DNA from: Sphingomonas sediminicola
GTDB taxonomy: Bacteria; Pseudomonadota; Alphaproteobacteria; Sphingomonadales; Sphingomonadaceae
Reading direction: 5' to 3'
DNA: 64,000 nucleotides
Assembly (NCBI RefSeq): GCF_014489515.1
Contig: NZ_CP060782.1
Coordinates: forward strand, 2,693,026-2,757,025
Positions 57,918-64,000 of the stretch are shown here, piece after piece (positions within the stretch are counted from its first letter, which is position 1; each line of letters starts with the position of its first letter). Both the position numbers and the translations under genes were made by a program. Under the pieces are notes generated by a model. That model was not told the origin of the DNA. It did not search any database and saw nothing but the letters and a program-made list of their open reading frames with translations.

Positions 57918-57936
57918 CTCACTCCTGACCGTGGGG

Positions 57937-57968
57937 TAATGTCCGCTTTCCACCCATTGCGGACATTA
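57937..57968. repeat. Palindromic intergenic repeat, consensus copy
   Basis: Ten-base arms TAATGTCCGC and GCGGACATTA pair perfectly around the loop TTTCCACCCATT. This is the best copy in the window. Confidence 0.9.
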
Positions 57969-58025
57969 GCGCCTGATTGCCCCTGGGATAGCGATAGCCA
58001 TTGCGCGGGTGCCTCTGTCGCCTAG

Positions 58026-59107
58026 ATGCGAGGAATGGCAAAGCTTCTGCAGCATTGGACGTGGCTTACTCCCGCAGTTGCTTGGGGCTCTATTTCGCGA
58101 ATTCGGCCTTTCCCGTGCACGCTTTCTTCCTCAGCGTCGCACTTGTTGGAACCGTCCTAGCCGCAGTTCATCACGCAGAGCTCGTTGCCCACCGCGTGGG
58201 TGAGCCGTTTGGAACTTTCTTGTTGGCCGTGGCGGTGACTGTCATCGAGCTGGGACTAATCATTACATTGATGGCCGCTGGCGGCGAAAACGCGGCCACA
58301 CTGGCTCGAGACACTGTGTTCGCTGCCGTCATGATCATATTGAACGGACTCGTCGGAGTTTGCATCCTGGTAGGTGCGATCCGCCACAAGGAGCAGATCT
58401 TTCAGCAAACGGGCGTGAGCGCCGCGTTAGCGACCATCTGCGCACTCACCGTCCTGACGCTGGTACTGCCCAACTTCACGCTGAGCGAGCCTGGCCCCGT
58501 CTATGCTCCCTCCCAGTTGGGTTTCGTGGCTGTGGTGTCCTTCTTGCTGTATGCCACTTTCATCGCTGTCCAGACGGTACGCCACCGAGACTACTTTCTT
58601 CCTGACAAACCACTGATTGCAGATCAGAAGGTTCACGCCGTGCCGCCGACGGATCGGGCCACCGGCATATCCTCATTGCTGCTTGTCGCTTGTCTGGGCG
58701 CGGTAGTGCTGCTTGCGAAAAGCCTTGCGCCATCAATAGAAAATGCGGTCGCAGCTACAGGCTCTCCTAGAGCTGTCGTAGGCGTCATAATCGCTGCATT
58801 GGTCCTGCTGCCCGAAAGCGTTGCAGCACTCAGAGCTGCGATGGCCAACCGCCTGCAGACTAGCCTTAATCTTGGCCTCGGATCGGCACTGGCGACCATC
58901 GGTCTCACAATCCCTGCCGTTGCAGCGCTTTCGCTTCTGGCGCAGCTACCGATCGCCTTGGGCCTCGACACCAAGAGTGCGGTCCTGCTCTTCCTGACTC
59001 TGATCGTATCTACGCTGTCACTGGGCACTGGACGAACGACGGTACTCCAGGGCGCAGTTCATCTCGTCATCTTTGCCGTGTACCTGTTTACGACAGTGGT
59101 GCCCTGA
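58026..59107 (+). CDS. Calcium:proton antiporter, CaCA/ChaA family (one frameshift)
   Basis: The corrected product is about 360 residues (ATG 58026 or 58035) with about 11 helices. The two family repeats appear as VAVTVIELGLIITLMAAG and VIIAALVLLPESVAALRAAM, each with the acidic residue that binds the cation. It should extrude Ca2+ or Na+ in exchange for protons. The frame breaks at TTT 58093-58095; one T joins WLTPAVAWGSI to FANSAFPVHAFF. It is the only break seen in a T run. Single gene. Confidence 0.85.
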
Positions 59108-59177
59108 TCGTTCCTTTGTAACGGACTGTCGGCAACGATCTGCCAAGACCTGTAACGCGAGCGCAGGCCCGTCGCTA

Positions 59178-59207
59178 ATGTCCGTAGCCGACCCATTGCT
59201 GACATCC
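59178..59207. repeat. Palindromic intergenic repeat, diverged
   Basis: TAATGTCCGTAGCCGACCCA followed by TTGCTGACATCC. The outer arms are kept, the loop altered. Confidence 0.6.
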
Positions 59208-59229
59208 GGGTAACTGATAGTTTGGCAGG

Positions 59230-59448
59230 ATGAAGTGGGGCGTGATCTTTGTCACAGTCGTCTACTCGGCCATCGTGCTCGTTGTGGCCGGCTTGGCTAT
59301 GACGCTTCAAGGTGATTGCTGGGCCGGGACAACTCAGATCGAAGCTTCAGAATGCTCCCACAATGCGACCGTCGCCGGACTTGTCGTGATAGGCGCGGGT
59401 GTCGCACTCTATTTCGCGGCTAGGCATTTCGTCCGAAGCAGATGGTGA
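59230..59448 (+). CDS. Small two-helix membrane protein, unknown function
   Basis: 72 residues, with two membrane helices (VIFVTVVYSAIVLVVAGLAM and TVAGLVVIGAGVALYFAA) and a loop containing two Cys (GDCWAG and ASECSHN) that may be disulfide linked outside. It ends in an Arg-rich tail (RHFVRSRW). No family is known to me. It lies between two repeats. Confidence 0.55.
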   Translation: MKWGVIFVTVVYSAIVLVVAGLAMTLQGDCWAGTTQIEASECSHNATVAGLVVIGAGVALYFAARHFVRSRW

Positions 59449-59451
59449 GCT

Positions 59452-59482
59452 AACGTCCGCCTTCCACCCATTGCGGTCATTA
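59452..59482. repeat. Palindromic intergenic repeat
   Basis: ACGTCCGCCTTCCACCCATT followed by GCGGTCATTAG. It starts just after the small membrane protein stop. Confidence 0.75.
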
Positions 59483-59521
59483 GATCGCGAACTAAGGTTG
59501 GCCTTGCTGTCAGGAGGCCAT

Positions 59522-59968
59522 GTGACCCACAGGATCCTAGCCGCCGCGCTCGTGTGCTGCGCTTCGCTTTCGAACGCAGCAAGTGCCGGTATGCCGGGCG
59601 GCTCGGCAAACACATGTGCGGCTTGGAACGGTAGATACAGCGGAGAGATACCCGAACAACAAAGCGCATTCGCCCACTCACAACAGGTGACTGTAATTAT
59701 CGAGGGTCGCACTGCTTATGTCGCTATTGGTGAAACGGCGGGCGACTTCGACGCGTCGGGAGACAATCTTCGTTGCACGAGCAACCGCGTAACTGGCACG
59801 CTCGACACCGGTGCCGGTGGAACAGGCAAGGTTTCCGTCTCGCTAAAGCGCAAAGCCGGAGCGGTATATTTGCGGCTATTTGGCTTCAATGACGGGGACG
59901 GATTGAAGAACCAAGCGGCATACTTGCCGTCTGAAGAGTTTGAGATCGCTTTAAAGCGGACGCGCTAA
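59522..59968 (+). CDS. Exported protein of unknown function
   Basis: From GTG 59522, preceded by AGGAGG, this is about 148 residues with a signal ending in NAASAGMPG. The mature part is beta-rich with two Cys (NTCAAWNGRYSGE and LRCTSNRV). The latter half (GTGKVSVSLKRKAGAVYLRL) looks like a small beta-barrel. The upstream frame reads through a repeat and is not used. Function unknown. Confidence 0.6.
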   Translation: MTHRILAAALVCCASLSNAASAGMPGGSANTCAAWNGRYSGEIPEQQSAFAHSQQVTVIIEGRTAYVAIGETAGDFDASGDNLRCTSNRVTGTLDTGAGGTGKVSVSLKRKAGAVYLRLFGFNDGDGLKNQAAYLPSEEFEIALKRTR

Positions 59969-59976
59969 ACGCATCT

Positions 59977-60006
59977 AATGGCCGCTTTCCACCCATTGCG
60001 GGCATT
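59977..60006. repeat. Palindromic intergenic repeat
   Basis: TAATGGCCGCTTTCCACCCA followed by TTGCGGGCATTC. It shows paired substitutions (GGCCGC/GCGGGC) that partly keep the stem. Confidence 0.7.
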
Positions 60007-60032
60007 CGGAAGTTCAGCGTAGCCTTCCCATT

Positions 60033-60371
60033 ATGACTGGTTCTCAAGCCGCCGTTTGTGATCGCTTCGGGGTCGAATGCCGTACGAGCGAGCCCCTTCA
60101 TAAGGTCGGCCTGGCGTTGAATACCCTAAGCCTTCAGCCGCTCAACGGGCTTCGTCATCCTCCGGCGGCTGACACCACTGGCTGGTACATTTGGGGTGGC
60201 CCCGAACTTTCGACCTCCGATGACTTCTTTCAGCCCATTCACGTTGACCATCTAGGCGAAGTTCTACCGGCCGTGGTTCCCTATCTCGGGCTACCGGCTG
60301 GCTGGCGGTTTCAGTTGGCAGCGGGTCACGAAGATGTCTGGTTTGATGCCGATCTGCTGGACGTTCGGTAA
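60033..60371 (+). CDS. Imm33-like immunity-type protein
   Basis: This 112-residue protein has LALNTLSLQPLNGLRHPPA, then GWYIWGGPELSTSDDFFQPI and YLGLPAGWRFQLAAGHEDVW, a pattern I associate with Imm33 (former DUF2185)-type proteins. Such proteins are often orphan immunity genes against polymorphic toxins. No toxin gene is next to it. The family call is from memory and tentative. Confidence 0.55.
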   Translation: MTGSQAAVCDRFGVECRTSEPLHKVGLALNTLSLQPLNGLRHPPAADTTGWYIWGGPELSTSDDFFQPIHVDHLGEVLPAVVPYLGLPAGWRFQLAAGHEDVWFDADLLDVR

Positions 60372-60433
60372 CGTCAGTTTCCACCCATTTCTGCCGTCAT
60401 GGTAGCAGCAGCTTTCGACCCAAAGCAGACATT
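60370..60433. repeat. Two adjacent palindromic repeat copies
   Basis: A diverged copy (AACGTCAGTTTCCACCCATT) begins at the Imm33-like stop. A CAAAGCAG-type copy (CAGCTTTCGACCCAAAGCAG) follows at 60407-60433. They mark the end of the repeat-rich stretch. Confidence 0.65.
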
Positions 60434-60553
60434 ACAACGATGATGACTTCGGCCATCAGCTTTGTTGCGGTTTGAAAAAGTAGTGTAGTCTCCGACTCAT
60501 CTCGGCGAGGTACATCGGGGAGCTCGGCCCGATTGTCGCCTGGGGGACAGCGA

Positions 60554-63500
60554 TTGCGAGCAGCCGTTCTCTGGCACGTGAGTCTGTGCGCCGTCGTGCT
60601 GACGAACGGCTCGCGATCCTTTGCGGCCATAGCCGACCAGGCTCAGCACTCAGCAGCGCCAAAAGATGAGCGCGTACCCGCACCCCTCGAAGACACTCCG
60701 ATCGTGATCACCGGTTCGCGCATACCGCGCACAGACCTGACAGCCGTAAGCCCCGTCACGCTGATCGAGGCCGGCGAGATCAAGCTCCAGGGCGCGACGA
60801 ACGTGGAGGAGGTCCTCAACCAGCTTCCACAAGTCAATCCGTCGCAGGGTCTGTTATCTCCCCCCGGCACGACGGGCACCGCTACCGTCGATCTTCGAGG
60901 CATCGGTTCGGTCAGGACGCTTGTGCTGGTCAACGGGCATCGCCTCATGCCGGGCGATCCGCGGCATCCCGAACCAGACATCAACAGCATCCCGACATCG
61001 CTCATCGGACGCGTCGAGGTGCTGACGGGTGGCGCGGCCGCCGTTTACGGGTCGGACGCCGTAGCCGGCGTCGTCAACTTCATCCTCGACACGAAGCTCG
61101 AAGGGCTAAAGGTCGACGGCCAGGTCGGTTATTTTCAGCATGACAACCGAGACAAGTTCGCGCGCGAGCTCCTGAATGCCAAAGATATTCCCTACCCGAG
61201 AGGCAGCGTCTGGGACGGACGACGCGAGAATGTGTCGGTCGCGTTCGGGCGTAGCTTCTTCGACGATCGTGCGCACGTCACGATTTACGGCGGGTACCGT
61301 CATTTCAAAGCGGTCACGCAGGATCAGCGCGACTACGGTTCTTGTCCGATCACAGCCACGATGTTCGATCAGAGACTGACGTCCCTTCTGGAATGCGGCG
61401 GCCCCCGGGTGTCCTATCCCGGCAACTATTTCGATAATCTGGGCAATGCTTACCAGGTTACGTCCGACCGGACGTTCGTAACCGGCCTGTCCAGATTCAA
61501 TTACGCGCCCTGGCATTTCATTCAATGGCCGGACAAAAGATACACAGCCGGCGGCTTCGCGAATTTCGATGTTTCAGAGGCGCTTCGGGCTTACGCCGAA
61601 ATCATGGCGATGAAGGACCGGGCATCCTGGCAGGTCGGTCCATCCGGAGACTTCTTCAACACCGAGACAATCAATTGCGACAATCCGCTGCTTTCCGAGC
61701 AGCAGCGATTGCTCATTTGCCGGACTGGCAATTACGTCGGTCAGATCGCCGTGCTGGATGCCAATGGAAATCTGGTGGAGACCATCGGCCAGCCGACCCC
61801 ATTCGTGGATCCCGTGACGGGCGCGACATATTCGCGGGCCTGGCTCCTGATCGGCCGGCGCAATATCGAGGGCGGCTCGCTTCAGGACGTTCTTGAACAT
61901 AAAAGCGTCCGATTGCTCGCAGGTTTCAAGGGCGACCTTGGGCGCGGCATCAGTTACGACGCAAGCTATCTTTACGGGCGCGTCAGTCTCGATCGGCAAT
62001 ATCTGAACAACCTGTCGATCTCGCGCCTCGGCAAAGCGCTTGATGTGATATCCGATCCTTCGACGGAGCAGCCAATCTGCCGCTCGGTTCTGATCGCGCG
62101 CGAACTCGGTTCGTCGGCGCCCGACGCGGACGCGGATTGCGTGCCTTGGGATGTTTTCACAACCGGAGGGGTGACCGCTCAGGCCACTGCTTACCTGTCC
62201 ATTCCACCCTCAATGACCGGGTGGTTCCGGGAGCAGGTTGGAAACGTGAATGCCACCGTTCAACTCGACCGTTGGGGATTGGCAGTCCATGGTCCGATGA
62301 AGGCTCGGCAATCAACGTCGGCGCAGAATTTCGGAAAGATACTGTCGATTTCGATCCCGATGCATTCACTCAGGCCGGCGACGTTGCCGGTCTCGGCGAG
62401 CGCTTTTTTCCCATTCACGGTTCAATCGACACAAAAGAGATCTTCGGCGAGGCGCGCATTCCGTTGCTCACCGACAAGGTGGTGCAACGCCTCGCTTTCG
62501 AAGGAGGATTTCGCAAATCCTGGTACAGGAACTCTCGAAGCAGTTCCTCCAGCGAAACCTACAAACTGGCACTCGATCTTACAGCCGTCAGAGGGTTGCG
62601 GTTTCGCGCGAGCCGGCAGGGAGCGAACCGTGCGCCGAATGCTCAAGAGCTTTTCGCTCCGTCGCAACCCACCTCTTTTCTTCGCGATCCCTGCGCCGGC
62701 GCTACTCCCGCGGCGTCGGAAGTGCAGTGCGCCCTGACCGGAGTGACCGCGGCGCAATACGGTCAAATCGCCAATGCAAACGGGCTCTTCGATTACAATG
62801 CGATCATTGGCGGCAACGAAGATCTCCAACCCGAAACCGCGACCACCAACACGATCGGCCTCGTCCTGCAGCCCCGAATTCTGCCCGATTTCAACGCAAC
62901 GATCGATTGGTGGGACATCAAACTGACGAGCGCCATCTCCAATATCGGCGCGCAGTCGATCCTCGACAGCTGCATTGCCAGCGGAAGTCCGATTTTCTGC
63001 AGCCGGATCCATCGCGATCCGAATGGCTCGCTCTGGCTGGGTGGCGGTTATGTCGACAATCGCCTTGCAAATCTCGGAAGCCTCAAAGTTCGCGGAATCG
63101 ATGGAAGCGCGGACTATTTCTTGCCGCTCGGTCGCCTGGGTTCGGCAAACGTCGAATTTCGCGGCGGCTACGTTTTGCGCTGGATCGTGGACAATGGCGG
63201 TCTTTCTGAGCCGTACGATTGCGCGGGCTTGTTCGGCGCTCCATGCGTCATGCAGCCGCGCTGGAAGCATACGGCTCGAGCTACCTGGAATGCGCCGTAT
63301 GGAATAACCGTGTCGCTTAAGTGGCGGCACGTGGGGGCGTAAAGCTCGCCGCCACCGATCCCAAGTTTGACCTGACGGATGCGGTCAGTCCTGCCTACAC
63401 GAGGCTTCGGGCGCAAGATTATTTCGACGTCGCAACAGTCTTCAGGCTTCGCAATGAGTTCGAACTGCGGCTGGGCGTCAACAACGTGCTGGACCGCCAA

Positions 63501-63626
63501 CCGCCGTTGGTCGTCGGCAACACGGCGGCTGGTGACGGACCCTACAATGCCAACACCTACCCCACATGGTATGATCCGCTCGGCCGCTACATCTTCGCCA
63601 GCGTGGCCGTCACTCTGAAACCTTAG
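60554..63626 (+). CDS. TonB-dependent outer-membrane receptor (two frameshifts)
   Basis: The corrected product is about 1024 residues. It has a signal-like start (LRAAVLWHVSLCAVVLTNG, from TTG 60554 or 60533). A plug domain follows, with IVITGSRIPRTDLTAVSPVT, RGIGSVRTLVLVNGHR and GGAAAVYGSDAVAGVVNFIL, and then a 22-strand barrel ending in the normal Phe-type terminus (RYIFASVAVTLKP). It imports an unknown large substrate. Bases are missing at GGGG 62274-62277 (restores RWGIGSPWSDEGSAINVGAE) and at GGGGG 63333-63337 (restores WRHVGGVKLAATDP). Confidence 0.88.
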
Positions 63627-64000
63627 TTGGACTTTATCGCAGCCAACAATTGGGGTGTGCATTCGCTTCGTGTCGGCGGACTGGTGCAGAAGTCGGGTCG
63701 TTTGCCGGTCTCGCGCCAATATTCGATCAGGCCCATGCGGGCGGCGAGATCGACGAAACCTGGGTTCTGCCGCAGGTTCCGAGTAACCGGCGCGAATAGG
63801 ACCCAGGACTCAAATCGTCGTTTATTGAGAGTGGAATTTGCCGCCTCCAGCGCCTGCCTGGTTTCTCCAAGCGCCGCCAACATCAAGATTTCATTCTCGC
63901 GAGAGATTTTCTCCTGGTCGGCAGCCTCGCGAATCTGAAGAGTGGTTTCCGCCGTCAATTGCTCGGAATGTGCCGCCTTAGCTTTGACGAAGCTCCGCCA
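63623..64000 (-). CDS. C-terminal part of a TPR protein, probably CadC-like regulator (partial)
   Basis: The frame is open from the window edge to a stop at 63623. The 125 visible residues are helical (LMLAALGETRQALEAANSTL) and close with ARMGLIEYWRETGKRPDFC, an ending typical of winged-helix/TPR proteins of the CadC-like type. The DNA-binding part would be beyond the edge. The gene is convergent with the TonB receptor and overlaps its end by 4 bases, so it may or may not regulate it. Confidence 0.6.
   Translation of the reverse strand, partial: WRSFVKAKAAHSEQLTAETTLQIREAADQEKISRENEILMLAALGETRQALEAANSTLNKRRFESWVLFAPVTRNLRQNPGFVDLAARMGLIEYWRETGKRPDFCTSPPTRSECTPQLLAAIKSN

Noticed and set aside
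42845..60433. CRISPR array
   Set aside because: The repeats are separated by whole genes at irregular distances and diverge from one another; no cas genes are seen.
42845..60433. Integron attC sites
   Set aside because: The repeats lack the RYYYAAC/GTTRRRY boxes and there is no IntI gene; only the cassette-like layout is similar.

Overview
The window looks like a chromosomal segment of a high-GC alphaproteobacterium, most probably a sphingomonad (Sphingomonadales). This is inferred from the gene families (HWE kinase with a stand-alone receiver, DUF6481, paired PilZ proteins, TonB-dependent receptor, many small sphingomonad-type hypotheticals). It also rests on an intergenic palindromic repeat I associate with that order. 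No rRNA, integrase, transposase or CRISPR array is visible; one complete tRNA (Arg-TCT) is present.

A dominating technical feature is about 27 apparent single-base deletions inside otherwise good genes, including ones expected to be intact (lepA, purK, galE-linked M28 peptidase, M16 protease). Almost all fall in G or C runs of 2-6 bases, and adding one base restores a continuous family-like protein. I therefore treat these genes as intact genes in an error-bearing assembly, annotate the whole span, and give the site of the break.

Region 1 (1-18.6 kb) is core housekeeping: lepB end, AI-2E transporter, rpsU-FKBP isomerase, two L,D-transpeptidases, PilZ pair, cyclophilin, purT, rpmJ, galE-M28 peptidase, TauE-type transporter, M14 carboxypeptidase-gpmA, a diguanylate cyclase, purE-purK-GST. 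Region 2 (19-28 kb) mixes infA and a cold-shock gene with small unknown genes. It also holds an arsenic operon (arsR-arsI-truncated arsC-aquaporin) with two inverted-repeat operators, and an HWE kinase/receiver pair. Region 3 (28-41 kb) is again core: M16 protease, lepA, exported small proteins, tRNA-Arg, purS-purQ, and a type I secretion pair (membrane fusion protein plus ABC exporter).

Region 4 begins at 41.2 kb with a 3' fragment of a tRNA gene (an attachment-site scar) and continues to the window end. It looks like the left end of a genomic island. It consists of many mostly single-gene units, largely unknown or small accessory enzymes: GNAT, DUF1993, YciI, a GGDEF enzyme, DUF6632, a membrane-anchored LuxR-type regulator, APC permeases, a beta-propeller, a creatininase-family protein, a CaCA antiporter, an Imm33-like protein and a TonB receptor. 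Nearly every gap carries a copy of a ~30-bp palindromic repeat. A repeat-poor, higher-GC block at 47.8-52.4 kb (OsmC, hydrolase, SDR, quinone-oxidoreductase-like enzyme, LysR) interrupts this pattern and looks like a separately acquired redox/detoxification module.
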